Of a DNA stretch of 58,355 nucleotides, positions 20,031 to 29,377 are shown in pieces. The translations under genes and the position numbers were made by a program. Where the stretch lies: positions 1 through 58,355 of the forward strand of contig RCNN01000175.1 in the NCBI GenBank assembly GCA_003667245.1, given 5' to 3'. The notes under the pieces were generated by a model. It was not told the DNA's origin. It saw nothing but the letters and a program-made list of their open reading frames with translations, and ran no database searches. Position 1 is the stretch's first letter. Each line of letters starts with the position of its first letter. This DNA comes from Heterostelium multicystogenum. Taxonomy: Eukaryota > Evosea > Eumycetozoa > Acytosteliales > Acytosteliaceae.

Positions 20031-20050
20031 AGGATAAACAAACGAAAGTC
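20031..20050 (-). promoter_or_regulatory. GACTTTCGTT-N4-TATCCT promoter element of the SF1 helicase
   Basis: Minus strand: GACTTTCGTT (20050-20041), TGTT, then TATCCT (20036-20031). Spacing is identical to the elements before dotD, rep and the SNF2 helicase. It places the start of transcription about 25 nt upstream of ATG 19999. The gap 20051-20131 otherwise holds no gene. Confidence 0.6.
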
Positions 20051-20131
20051 GTCGTGTAAAGCCTAACCTTTTAACACCTGCGCCCCCTCCCCCATCACCC
20101 GGCCAAAGCGAGCGCAGGGACCAGCTCGCGC

Positions 20132-20608
20132 CTAGCGCTCACTCACGCGGGCAATTACATCCTTCCATCCCGGCCAATCACTCGCCGCCAAGTTGCTATT
20201 CCCCGAGGCGTGCCGATCAACCCAGTCAGCAACCTGGGCCTTCTCTTCGTCATTCATCGCGACTGCAGCGGTGATGATGCGTTCGTAATGGGCTACTAGA
20301 TGAGGGGGCGTTAGCTTGGTGGAGCCGAGGAACATTTTGCCGGCCTGCCAATCCTTGAATACCCTTTGAATCTTTCTTCCCCCGCTGCCTGGCTCCAAGA
20401 AAATAGTGGCGAAGTAGTCAATCTCAACGATTCCATCATTCGGAATACTAGGTACACCATCCGGCATCAGATGCTGCCCGTTGCAAATCACCTCAACATA
20501 CTCAGGCTCTTCGGGATTGATGTCGTGCCAGTGAATTTGGTAGCCCTGTTCCCTTAAAAACTGGATGAACTGCTTAAACAGCTTGCCTGTAGTGGTGAGT
20601 GCCTGCAT
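20132..20608 (-). CDS. hypothetical protein, 158 aa
   Basis: Starts MQALTTTGKLFKQFIQFLRE with a GAGAGG ribosome site. Acidic, mixed alpha/beta, no signal or membrane helix, no family recognised. The preceding AT-rich segment with TATACT and an inverted repeat (20651-20668) looks like its promoter. It is separated from the SF1 helicase gene by that gene's own promoter. Confidence 0.55.
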   Translation of the reverse strand: MQALTTTGKLFKQFIQFLREQGYQIHWHDINPEEPEYVEVICNGQHLMPDGVPSIPNDGIVEIDYFATIFLEPGSGGRKIQRVFKDWQAGKMFLGSTKLTPPHLVAHYERIITAAVAMNDEEKAQVADWVDRHASGNSNLAASDWPGWKDVIARVSER

Positions 20609-20640
20609 AGATTGCCTCTCGCGTTTTTCTCGTTACAATG

Positions 20641-20668
20641 CAAGTATATAATTGAACTTCAGTTCAAT
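20641..20668 (-). promoter_or_regulatory. promoter with inverted repeat before the 158-aa gene
   Basis: ATTGAAC-TTCA-GTTCAAT (20651-20668) is a perfect 7-bp inverted repeat that overlaps the stop of the upstream gene; on the minus strand it runs into TATATACT, a good -10. The repeat would cover the region between -35 and -10, so it could be an operator. A hairpin acting at the end of the upstream message is the alternative. Confidence 0.4.
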
Positions 20669-21636
20669 CTGAAAGCCGCCATGTTTCTGCGAGCCAGCTC
20701 TTGCAGATGATCACCCAGATCGAAGAACCCCCACTCGTGGAGCACGGCCGCAACTCGCACCGAACGAATATCATCTCGCGGCAGAAACACAGCTCGGGAA
20801 TCCTCATAAGGACGGGGCAGGCGTCGGTGCAGGTAGGCAGCGCCATAAGCCCGCATGGCATCGTGAAACGCCATGTAGCTCATCGGCTCGTCCCGTAGCG
20901 CGAATATCTCAAAGTCACGCACCAGGGAACTGACAGAAGCGCTGTTGAGGCCGTAGATCTTTAGCCGCCCCTGCAGCGGCACAGAACGACGCAACCGCGA
21001 AGCGATATAGCGTGCTGCCGCAAAGTGATGCGAGCCACCGGAGTTCATCAGGAAAAGCCGCCCATCCCACCGATAGCAGGCGAAATGATCCGAAGGATCC
21101 TCGCGATGAAGTATTCGTATCTCGGACCAGGCGAGGTTTTGATCCAGCTTTTCCAAGCTCATAGGCTCGATCATCGGTCGCGAGTTGGTGGCGACCATAT
21201 CGTCAAGGCTCGCGAAGTCACGCAGCTCCGATTTCGACGCTGAAAGGCCTTCGACATCCTGAATCTCGCACCGCCATTGCTCCTTGACCTCGCGACAGCC
21301 CAAGCGGGCGAGATCCTCCCGGGTGAGATGGAAGCTGCCGTATTGGCCGCCCTGATTGCGCCACCCGAGCATTTCTCCGGCAGCTAGACGGGGCCAAGAG
21401 CCGTGCACCGCGCCACCCCATTCATGCCATAGAACAACGCTCGACGCGGCAATACTTTGAGCGGGTTCCCGCAAGTGCACTTTCAGAGCAGGAAAGGCCT
21501 CAACAATAGCGCGGACCGAAGCGGGGATACCGAGATCATCCTGAATCATCCGCTTCATCCGGAGGAAGAAATGTCGCACTCCCGCCCCCTTATGCAGCAA
21601 TCGGAGCCGGCGACTCCGGCGAGTTAAGCAAGCCAT
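20659..21636 (-). CDS. hypothetical protein, 325 aa
   Basis: Intact frame starting MACLTRRSRRLRLL. The N-terminus is basic; a downstream start at MKRMIQDDLGIP (residue 27) is equally possible. The central part (WSEIRILHREDPSDHFACYRWDGRLFLMNSGGSHHFAAARYI) with many His, Asp and Arg looks like an enzyme-like core: an HxxDPxDHF segment and a SGGSHHF segment. No family is recognised with certainty. It follows a 48-aa membrane protein gene closely, so it is in the operon 23036-20659. Confidence 0.6.
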   Translation of the reverse strand: MACLTRRSRRLRLLHKGAGVRHFFLRMKRMIQDDLGIPASVRAIVEAFPALKVHLREPAQSIAASSVVLWHEWGGAVHGSWPRLAAGEMLGWRNQGGQYGSFHLTREDLARLGCREVKEQWRCEIQDVEGLSASKSELRDFASLDDMVATNSRPMIEPMSLEKLDQNLAWSEIRILHREDPSDHFACYRWDGRLFLMNSGGSHHFAAARYIASRLRRSVPLQGRLKIYGLNSASVSSLVRDFEIFALRDEPMSYMAFHDAMRAYGAAYLHRRLPRPYEDSRAVFLPRDDIRSVRVAAVLHEWGFFDLGDHLQELARRNMAAFRLN

Positions 21637-21657
21637 GCTTCAGCCCAACCAGGTCAA

Positions 21658-21804
21658 TCATCCCCACGAAAACGCTCCCCATACAACGCCAACGACCACC
21701 AGCACGCCCAGGCCGGCCAAGATCCACCGAGTCCGAACTTTACGGCGCAGACGCGCCTTTTCGGCAGCCAGTTTCTCAAGCCATCCATCCGGCCGCGACC
21801 CCAT
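21658..21804 (-). CDS. 48-aa single-pass membrane protein
   Basis: A small intact frame starting MGSRPDGWLEKLAAEK. After a basic stretch (RLRRKVRTR) comes a hydrophobic helix, roughly WILAGLGVLVVVGVVWGAF, and the protein ends SWG. It is predicted to be an inner-membrane protein with its N-terminus inside. It lies between two larger genes of the same operon, with short gaps. Function unknown. Confidence 0.5.
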   Translation of the reverse strand: MGSRPDGWLEKLAAEKARLRRKVRTRWILAGLGVLVVVGVVWGAFSWG

Positions 21805-21839
21805 GAAATGCGCTTGCACGATACCAACTCCTGCAACGG

Positions 21840-22250
21840 CTAAAGCAGAACGACGGATGCCAAAGTGCGTGACAACCAGGAGAGAAGTATCGGCACCGGG
21901 ATCGAGTATTCCGCTGCCTGAATAATGACCATGAGATCGGGTGACCCAACCTTTTCAGCACATTCGGCGAAGGTCAGAACGGGCTGGGGGGGGGAGGCAA
22001 TCTTTTCGACATCCGGTTCGCCTGGAGATCCGATGCAGACAGTCCGGTAGCGGGCCACCGCCTCGCCATCTTCCGGATGTTCATTCAGCCATTGAGCGAT
22101 AGCTGCGTCCCTGGCCTCCCCCACCTTCCCCAAGTAGACGCTACCCTCGGCCAGCACCAAGATGAGGAACAAGAACAGCGCAACGCCACCCCATAGGATC
22201 ACCCTCGGGACGGCTCGAAACATCTTCGAATCGCGGAGAACTACAAGCAT
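21840..22250 (-). CDS. membrane protein, 136 aa
   Basis: Start chosen at MLVVLRDSKMFRAV (22250), behind GAGGGG and 10 bp after the previous stop; a longer reading to 22427 would overlap the upstream gene. An N-terminal helix (VILWGGVALFLFLILVLAEG) anchors a periplasmic part with two cysteines (TVCIGSPGEPD, FAECAEKVG), and a second hydrophobic segment ends the protein (IPVPILLSWLSRTLASVVLL). Function unknown. Confidence 0.55.
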   Translation of the reverse strand: MLVVLRDSKMFRAVPRVILWGGVALFLFLILVLAEGSVYLGKVGEARDAAIAQWLNEHPEDGEAVARYRTVCIGSPGEPDVEKIASPPQPVLTFAECAEKVGSPDLMVIIQAAEYSIPVPILLSWLSRTLASVVLL

Positions 22251-22260
22251 GGACAGCCCC

Positions 22261-23036
22261 TCAACCTGCTGCGAGGTACAGCACGCGCCCGCCGCTGCTA
22301 TCCAAATCGATGCCTTCGTCATCCTGTGCCCCTGCTCCATCGGGGACCAGCTCGCCATGTCGCTCCAGGATCCACTGCGACACATCAGCAGCCGTAACGC
22401 CGAATTCGCGAGCCATGAGCGAAACATCAGCCCAGCTCACGTTTTCGCTAACCTGATTGAACATGCGATCGAACTCATACGTGGTCAGGTCGCGCTCAAC
22501 CAGGTGCGTCCACAAACGACGGTTTGTCGTGATCAGATGATCATCACTGTCATCCCGCCAACAGGCCCTTTGATCACCTCGGGAGATACCGCCGGCGCCC
22601 GGAAGAAACTGCGACGCACGCACACAACAAGTCGCACCTTGGCGCTCGCCACCAGGTAGAAGCGATGCCCAAGGCGCTCTTTGAGCCGTGGCGACGTAGA
22701 TTCGACCGCCGTGATCGAGCAGCCTGCCAGCAACTTGGAAAGCTTCGTCAGCGCCGCGTAGACGCTCTTCTTCTGGCTGAAAATGCTGTCTTCGATGTAC
22801 CAATAGTGAACCCGCGCGTCATCCAGGCGAAGTCCGTTGTCGACCTTCAACCCCATGACCGACATCAAATTCATCACCGACTGCAGCCGAAGGTTTTCCT
22901 TCTTGCCGGCCAACCAGGAACGCAGGTTCTGGACAGGGATATTGGCAAACCTGGCCATCATCTCGATGTCCATCACCACCAGCTCAGCGAGCAGAGTGAC
23001 CAGCTCGTTAGCTTTCATTCGCTTCTGGGTAGCCAT
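22261..23036 (-). CDS. HTH-containing protein, about 258 aa, one frameshift
   Basis: Starts MATQKRMKANELVTLLAELV. A Cro/C1-like helix-turn-helix is visible at residues 25-60 (MMARFANIPVQNLRSWLAGKK), with a long tail carrying a basic middle part. A one-base break near 22570 joins PEVIKG to the second frame, which reads DDHLITTNRRLWTHLVERDLT and ends VLYLAAG; that part has a second possible HTH (MAREFGVTAADVSQWILERHG). Probably a transcription regulator. The next upstream gene is a similar-sized HTH protein. Confidence 0.55.
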
Positions 23037-23239
23037 AGCTTTTCCTTAGATTTTCGCCGCAACAATCATCAACAACACGCCAGCAAAGCTGGGCCAAATT
23101 AAGTTTTGTCATCCAGACTGCGCCCCGTTACCGAATGCCCGAATCCGAGCGCTAAGTGCCTCTTCGGCAACGAACAAAACCGGCGATGACCAAAATCAGC
23201 ATTGGCGAGCAAAAACCATTTCCGGACACTACATCTGGA

Positions 23240-23845
23240 TCAGCCCGCCCTCTTCTCAATGGGCAATCGGAATAACGGCTCATCCGTCCAGAGACTTTGT
23301 ATGCTCGCAAACACCGAAGCGTCTGCAGGGGTTTGCCACAGCGCCTGAATCTGCGCATCGCCAGCCCGGTCGAGATCCACCAAGCTGATGCGCTGCCCGC
23401 CTTCAGTTGGTTTCAATCCAGAAGCCACCCGCTCAGCAATCTCAACAGGCAAACTCGCGAACACCGCGTTGGCCTCGCACACCTGAACCACTGCGAATGC
23501 CCGTAGGCCATTCCCCAAGCGGAACACATACCCTCGCTCGAACTCGCTTTTATTCAGCAGCTCACACAGGGAATCGACCATTTCTTCATCGACCTCCCAA
23601 CGGTGGAGGCCTGGAGCTAACATCCCGCCATCCAGAAGCCCGAGGTCAAACAGGACCATCCGCAGCTTCTCCATCGAAACATTCCGCGTCGTCCCCTTGC
23701 TCGAAATGAACGCCGACAGATTCCCCCGATGGGTAGCGTGAGTTTCTGCGATGCTCTGCAGAGTCACCCGCTTGGCCTTCCTCAGAAAACCCAGCCATGC
23801 CGCCATTTCGGCGCTGACTTCTCGTTCCTTATCGGTGACTTTCAT
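23240..23845 (-). CDS. HTH-like regulator, 201 aa
   Basis: Intact frame starting MKVTDKEREVSAEM. Residues 20-60 (FLRKAKRVTLQSIAETHATHRGN... then a short helix) resemble a phage-repressor-type helix-turn-helix; the C-terminal two thirds have no clear domain. The upstream DNA is AT-rich with an imperfect ATATT/AATAT repeat. The gap 23037-23239 to the next gene shows nothing I can identify. Confidence 0.5.
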   Translation of the reverse strand: MKVTDKEREVSAEMAAWLGFLRKAKRVTLQSIAETHATHRGNLSAFISSKGTTRNVSMEKLRMVLFDLGLLDGGMLAPGLHRWEVDEEMVDSLCELLNKSEFERGYVFRLGNGLRAFAVVQVCEANAVFASLPVEIAERVASGLKPTEGGQRISLVDLDRAGDAQIQALWQTPADASVFASIQSLWTDEPLFRLPIEKRAG

Positions 23846-23856
23846 TGATCTATATT
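23837..23856 (+). promoter_or_regulatory. GACTTTCATT-N4-TATATT element reading toward the HNH gene
   Basis: Plus strand: GACTTTCATT (23837-23846), GATC, TATATT (23851-23856). Composition and spacing match the other elements, and it points at the gene starting at 23933, 77 nt away. However it also overlaps the start codon region of the divergent gene (ATGAAAGTC encodes Met-Lys-Val), so part of the match may come from coding sequence. Confidence 0.4.
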
Positions 23857-23932
23857 ACCATGTCAATATGTCGTTGATAGTAAAAAAATAACCAATCAGA
23901 CGCAATCATACGCGGCAGGTTTTTCCCTCACC

Positions 23933-24430
23933 ATGAATCTAACCATCGAGCTTGTTCCTAGATCCTGCTGGTACAGCAACGTCCGTTCAAACGTCAGCGA
24001 AGCCACTTGGAGTCGGCTGAAAAGCATCTGCTTCAAGGCTGCCAACTACCGTTGCGAGATCTGCTCTAACCGAGGCCCGCACCATCCTGTCGAGTGCCAT
24101 GAAATCTGGCACTACGATGACCACCGGCTCATCCAGCGCCTGGATCGATTGATAGCGCTCTGCCCGAGGTGCCACCAGGTAAAGCATATCGGTCTCGCCA
24201 TCGAGCGCAGCGAAACCCACAAAGCCATCGAGTGGCTGTGCCATGTGAACTCCATCAGCCCCGGCCAAGCCCTACAGCTGGTCAAGCGAGCCTTCGCGAT
24301 CCACGAGATCCGCTCCGCGTACAGCTGGTCGCTCGACCTCTCTCAACTATCTGATCACTACCAGGTGAGGCTCGCTCCAGATAATCGCGAAGCTGGCCTC
24401 AACCGCCCCTCATCGACAAGAGCTCAATGA
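23933..24430 (+). CDS. HNH-type zinc protein, 165 aa
   Basis: Starts MNLTIELVPRSCWYSN. The centre shows an HNH-like treble-clef: YRCEICSNRG (first CxxC), ECHEIWHYDD (catalytic His region), LIALCPRCHQVKH (second CxxC followed by His). The C-terminal part is helical. Nuclease activity is likely from the motif, but a structural zinc role is possible. It is the only plus-strand gene between the two minus-strand blocks and overlaps the convergent gene ending at 24424 by 7 bp. Confidence 0.65.
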   Translation: MNLTIELVPRSCWYSNVRSNVSEATWSRLKSICFKAANYRCEICSNRGPHHPVECHEIWHYDDHRLIQRLDRLIALCPRCHQVKHIGLAIERSETHKAIEWLCHVNSISPGQALQLVKRAFAIHEIRSAYSWSLDLSQLSDHYQVRLAPDNREAGLNRPSSTRAQ

Positions 24431-24858
24431 GGCGCCAACTGCTGCATGCGCAACATGTGTTCAGCACCGACACGCTCTAGTTCTGCTGCAGACGTTTTGT
24501 AGACCTGCTTCATACGAGCGATGTAGTCGACATCGCTTTCGTTTGGGTAGCGGTCGTAGCGCCGAACTTCTGCATCGTCCGATATCGGGGCAGGCAACAC
24601 CGACGCAGCCGGCGGCGTATAGGGCTGATAGACGGGGGGGCTTTCCACCGGTACCCGTTGCGGCGATGCACTTTCCACAGGGACAATCGGTGTCGATGCT
24701 CTCCCCGGGCCAGCATCAGGGCGAACAACCACATTGCTCGAACTGCTCTCGTTCGAAGCGCCTCCCGAAGTTCCGATGTTGAAGATCCCCGCGCACGCGG
24801 GGAAAGCGGTCGCCACCATCAGAAGGAAAACGACCGAGCAGTTGATCCGCTTGATCAT
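24424..24858 (-). CDS. small exported protein of the transfer operon, 144 aa
   Basis: Starts MIKRINCSVVFLLMVATAFPACAG, a signal peptide; the Cys near residue 22 makes a lipoprotein thinkable but the box is not canonical. After it is a low-complexity Ser/Pro/Val region, then a charged helix (YIARMKQVYKTSAAELERVG). Its ATG overlaps the dotO stop (ATGA), so it is translationally coupled. In IncI1 plasmids small genes follow traU; no homology is claimed. Confidence 0.55.
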   Translation of the reverse strand: MIKRINCSVVFLLMVATAFPACAGIFNIGTSGGASNESSSSNVVVRPDAGPGRASTPIVPVESASPQRVPVESPPVYQPYTPPAASVLPAPISDDAEVRRYDRYPNESDVDYIARMKQVYKTSAAELERVGAEHMLRMQQLAPH

Positions 24859-27800
24859 GCGCGTAGTGCCTCCGACCGCTGCTGTTGGTAGATATCGAGC
24901 AACTCGGCGACCAGCCCATCAATTACTCCATCGTCCCGATCCTGGCCAATCAGGCCGCTGATCTCGACCTTCTTCTTCCGCGCCTCGATTTCCCGCGCAA
25001 CGCTACCACCAGGGTAGAGCCGAGCCAGGAGGCGCCGCGTTTCGACTGGCCCAATTTCCCGATACAGTGTGTCGCGGACGTAGGTGTCTTCTTGCGTGGT
25101 CGAAAACGCCCAGAGCCTGATACCGCCCATAGTGCTATTCAGCAAATGCACCGATTCGCCTTCACGAGTACTGAACGCGCCAACGAACGTAGACCCCTTC
25201 GCACTCGGAGGACGGATCATGTGGCGAACCGCGTATTCCGCCGTCGATGACAGGCCGAACATTTCGCGCATGCGCCCCGCCTTCTTCTCGTTCTGCTTCG
25301 AGAAAACCTTCTTGACGGTAGCGAAGGACAACATTTCTTCGTCAAAGTCATCCACGTCCTGAGACAGTACGGTAACCATTACGCCCTCCTTACCCCCCTC
25401 GCGCATATCGCCGATAACCTGGTCCCGTACCGGACGCACGCGCTTCGTTCGATGGAGTTCGTCCCACTGAAGGTGCTTTTTGTCTTGGCGGATTTCGCGA
25501 ATACGGTGCTCATGGTACGGGCGGTACCGTGGGGCGAAGCACTCGACATCTTCCTCGGTCAAGTAGAAGTTCCTCGCCACGACATAGCGAGCCAGCATGT
25601 AACACATCGCTGTCTGGTGGTCGGCCGCGGCGGATCCACTACGAGCAACTTCGGCGAGGTCGATCGAAACGACCCTGGCTTCGCCCAGATCAAAGGCCGT
25701 AGGCAAAGCGAGAATCGGGTAGCTGCGCAACGATTCCGAAATCATCCGGGAGAAGGCATCCAGTAGCGCCTCACCATCCTCGGTGCTCTTGCCTCCATAG
25801 AGATCGACGAATTGTTGCTCGCGACTCACCGCCGCCAAGTCGGCCAGCGTAGGAACGGCTTGCCGCTGCGCCAGGGTTGCAGAATGGATGTCACCATGGT
25901 CGTAGAGCGCGTCGACGATCTCCCACCAGGAAGTTCGCCCGTCTACCTGGATACCGAAGCGCTCAACCGCCCGGTCGACCTGCTCAGCCCCTCGGGTGTT
26001 GGGGATGTAGGGCTTGGCCCTGGTATTGTTGCCATCGCCTGCGTAGTAGCGGTAGGCCTCCTGCAGGGTGAACTTGACCAAGCCAACCATGCCGTCTGCC
26101 GGTGCGGCAGCACCCATTGGCGTAACAAGCAGCGACACAAAGTTAGTTTGAAAAGCAACTTCGCTGGGTAGTGGGTAACGGGACCCTACCTGAGTGTCCA
26201 AAGGGTTGATGGCGAACTCCGGCGTCATACGCAGACGCAAGCTCATCGCCAAATGCCGCTTTTCCTCGGGAAGAGCGTTGCGTAGCAGAGATATCAAACC
26301 AGCACTCCCCTTGCCGACGTCGATGATCCCGATCATCGGCAGCCGGGTGATACCCGGCGAGAGGCAAAGCGCAAGGTTCCCTTGGTTACCATCAACCGTT
26401 TTACCGGACCGAGGTTCAGCCACACCGACCGTAATCCAACTGGACTGGACTGGTGAGTTGGGTTGATAAGGCCAGATCTTTCCATCCGGCGTGCGATAGA
26501 GAACCGCTCCGCCATCAGCCCAAGGCGACGCAGGACGGTACAAAGGCAACATCTGCGTGACATCACCGAGAACCGCACAAGAAGGTGTTGCGACGCTATT
26601 CAAGCTCAGGCAGAGCGCCGACGATGTAAAACCTTGGAACTGATCGCCGCTGGCTTCGCGAATATCAATACCTCCCCATCCCTGTACGGCACGGGCGAGG
26701 CGAGATGCGCGGGATGCGAGTAATTTCTCGTCATCCTTCGGAGCCCACGTCGCGAAATCCACACGCAGGCGGACGTCCAGTTCATTCTGTTTCTTCACCA
26801 TCTCACGAACCGCCGAAACCCCCTCCCGGAAAACCTTGTTGTCCGGATTGGTGAAGCTGATGATGCTGGCAACCATGTTCTTGAAGCCGACCATCTTCAG
26901 GCCGCCTGACTCAATCAAAAAAACTGATCCGCCAAGGCAAGCGGTTCTGACTTACCCGCACAAACAGCTTCTGAAAGGGCTCAATGTCTTGTGCATGCAG
27001 GTGCACGTACATCGGGGCATATATCCTGTCGCCAACTATCGTGTACTTCCGCCCTGCTTTTTCAGCATCTCGCGGTACCAGCTGGCGATCGAGGCGCGGC
27101 CAAAATGCCCCTGACATGTCCTTGGGATTTCTGCTGATGTCCCGCACGGGAATCTTGTCGCCCGGAAGCCGCGGGCGCCAATCATCGGCGGTGAACTCCG
27201 GATCCACGCTCATCCGCATTTCGTAACCGGCCTTGTGGACGTCCAGAACCTCTACAGCGATATGGACCGACCGCAGGTCCCCGACCAGGGCGTCGACGAA
27301 CGAGCGGTGCCGAGTACGCAACGACTGCATCGCCGCGAAGACGTTCGGCACATCCCGCATCCGGGGAAGCGGCGAGGCCTCGCGCAGCTCCTCCTTCGCC
27401 TTCACATCGCGCTTCTGCTCGCCACTGGTGGCCGCCGACGGCCTGGTGATCAGGGTGATGAAGGCCTTCTCGTTGGTGCAGAACTGGGAAAGGTGTCTGA
27501 CGTCCTCTTCGAAGAGGTCATCCAGCTCCAACCCGAGGCGCTTGGCTGTCGCTCGGGAAGGAGCGATGGCCGCTTCGATATCGCGTACAGCACTATCGGG
27601 ATCACCGCTGAAGTACACGTGGACGGCATGGCCGCCATTGCTCAGGTACGCCTTCAAGCTCTTGCTGAACAGGCTGTCACATTCAGCAAATTCGACCTCG
27701 CCGATCATCCTGGTGGAGCCGTGCAATTGCAGGACGGTGAGCAAGGTGCCATCCCGCATAGTCATGGTCTGCTCGTCGTCGATGCTTTCTATATTAATGT

Positions 27801-27883
27801 AGTCAGCCATCGCCATTTTTGAATTTCGAGCAGACATACGCGAGGAGATCCTCAATCGTGTCGACGATACCTGCAGCGCTCAT
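24855..27883 (-). CDS. dotO: DotO/IcmB (TraU) type IVB secretion ATPase, frameshifted
   Basis: VirB4-like ATPase of the Dot/Icm (IncI Tra) conjugation machine, attached to the cytoplasmic side of the inner membrane. ATG at 27883 overlaps the preceding stop (ATGA). The N-terminus (MSAAGIVDTIEDLLAYV) is joined by a one-base break near 27805 to ADYINIESIDDEQTMTMRDG; a second break is near 26915. Walker A is atypical, VGVAEPRSGKTVDGNQGN (near 26420); GIIDVGKGSAGLISLL follows. Later parts include AMCYMLARYVVARNFYL and VMVTVLSQDVDDFDE. Corrected length is about 1,009 residues, matching IcmB. The gene is essential for transfer in IncI systems. Confidence 0.85.
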
Positions 27884-28149
27884 CTAGCGGTCTCCCCGGT
27901 TTCCAATTTCGCCTTGTAGTGCTCCGCCACCAGTCGGCCATGCTGGACGAACAGTCCTCTGGCAAACTCTTTAAGGTGACTTGGCAACTTTGTATTAATG
28001 AATGATTTTACCGTCTCAAGATCTTTCATTGCCGCATGAAGTGCAGCATCGTTCTCCGGAAGAAGAAGCAGTCGATCCAGCGCAATTATCACTTCCAAAT
28101 TGCGCGAATCTCGCAGTGCAACTTCAAGCAGAGTGTTAATGTCAGACAT
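27880..28149 (-). CDS. small helical protein, 89 aa
   Basis: Start chosen at MSDINTLLEVALRDSRN (28149), overlapping the preceding stop by eight bases. Entirely helical and soluble; ends KAKLETGETAR. No family recognised. The overlaps with both neighbours show it is part of the transfer operon between icmJ and dotO. Confidence 0.55.
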   Translation of the reverse strand: MSDINTLLEVALRDSRNLEVIIALDRLLLLPENDAALHAAMKDLETVKSFINTKLPSHLKEFARGLFVQHGRLVAEHYKAKLETGETAR

Positions 28150-28661
28150 TGTGTAAGTCCTCTTGAACTTCAATGTCCGACGACATATTTGGAGGAGCAA
28201 GCAGACCTATAGAAGATGCGATGTCATAAGCATCCTTAAAATTATGCTTTGGCACCAGACAGGTCACGCTACCCGCGCCATACTTTCTGATGGCGAACCC
28301 GGCCTTATGAAGCTGTAGCGCATAGGTGAACATCAAGAAACGGTCCACCGCGGTTATCCAGGCTGCACGCGGGGAAACTGCCCGATACTCCGTACTCTTA
28401 GGCTCAAGCCGATAGCAGTTCTCACGTGAAAGACCGACCCAATGGTTCATAGCCAAGAGCTCCGCTCCAGGACTCATAGCCTGCAAAGCAGAGAACATCG
28501 GCAGCTCGCAGGACGTCTCAAGCATTTCATAGCCGCTGAATACAAAAGCACATGCCACTTTCAACCTGGGCGTACTGAGAAAGTAGTAGAAGTTCTGGCT
28601 GCGATACCCAGGATCGGTTACTACCAGCCTTTGCCCCGTTAGCAAAAGCAATTACGTTCAC
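28142..28661 (-). CDS. hypothetical transfer-operon protein, about 172 aa, likely frameshift near the start
   Basis: The bulk is one frame (VVTDPGYRSQNFYYFLSTPRL to DLHNV). The probable N-terminus is a GTG at 28661 reading MNVIAFANGAKAG, joined by one break near 28620; a TTG at 28651 in the main frame is the alternative. The VVTDPGY start and aromatic repeats suggest a globular enzyme-like fold, and AYDIASSIG near the end is helical. Not recognised. It lies at the place where IncI1 plasmids have poorly conserved genes between traT and traU. Confidence 0.5.
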
Positions 28662-28665
28662 ATAA

Positions 28666-29377
28666 TCAGGATTTATATTTGAAAACGGATACTTTAGCCA
28701 GCACTGGGCGGGGGTTATTCACAACCCATTGAACTTTATCCGAGATTGGAGCTATCTGTTCTGCAGAGAAATACTCAACTTGTTCTCCGGGTACGATCAT
28801 GCTCAGCATTTCGCGAGCATACGCCACTGCCGGCGCAGAAAATCGAACCACTACCATTTCTTCCCGATTGTAATGGGGCGTCAGGCAATAAGTGTAATAC
28901 TGATGGGCAGCCGACAGCGCACCATCTACTTCCGGCGCAATGTGTGGATCTTTATCTGGAAGGATCTTGCACCCGAATTTCGTCCGCCAAATTGTCGTGC
29001 ATAGGAACAGAACGAGAGCCATCAATGCCGTAGGCGCCTTTCGCGTACCACATGACCCGAGAAAAAACACCGGAAAGGATTTCCGTGATTTGTTTCTCGG
29101 TGTAGCTACGCCGCATTAAACCCCAAGCACTGCAAATGTCTGCCTGCCCCTCTTGCAGCCACGAGTTAAGATAGGTTGTCCTCTTTATATATGGCGTCTT
29201 ATGTAAATTCGCACCATAAATCGCCGAAAACGAAAGATTCGTCCACCAGAGGGTGTCGTTATCCAAGTTCCCGACAGAAGAAATACGAAACGCCTCCATA
29301 CCTTCCACGGACGCCCAACCGCCCATATTCGGATCGTCGGCATCGAAACGGACACAACCGTGCCTGACTACCCCCAT
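28666..29377 (-). CDS. hypothetical transfer-operon protein, about 236 aa, one frameshift
   Basis: ATG at 29377 overlaps the icmJ stop (TGATG). The first frame (MGVVRHGCVRFDADDPNMGG... to NLADEIR) passes into the second (KILPDKDPHIAPEVDGALS... to VFKYKS) by a break near 28975. Rich in Tyr and Trp with no signal or membrane helix. No family recognised. Together with the next two genes it forms an unassigned triplet between icmJ and dotO. Confidence 0.5.

Noticed and set aside
23037..23239. Small ORF in the gap downstream of the 201-aa HTH gene
   Set aside because: The only frame (about 30 codons, ending FVRCRRGT) has no start with a ribosome site and no coding character.
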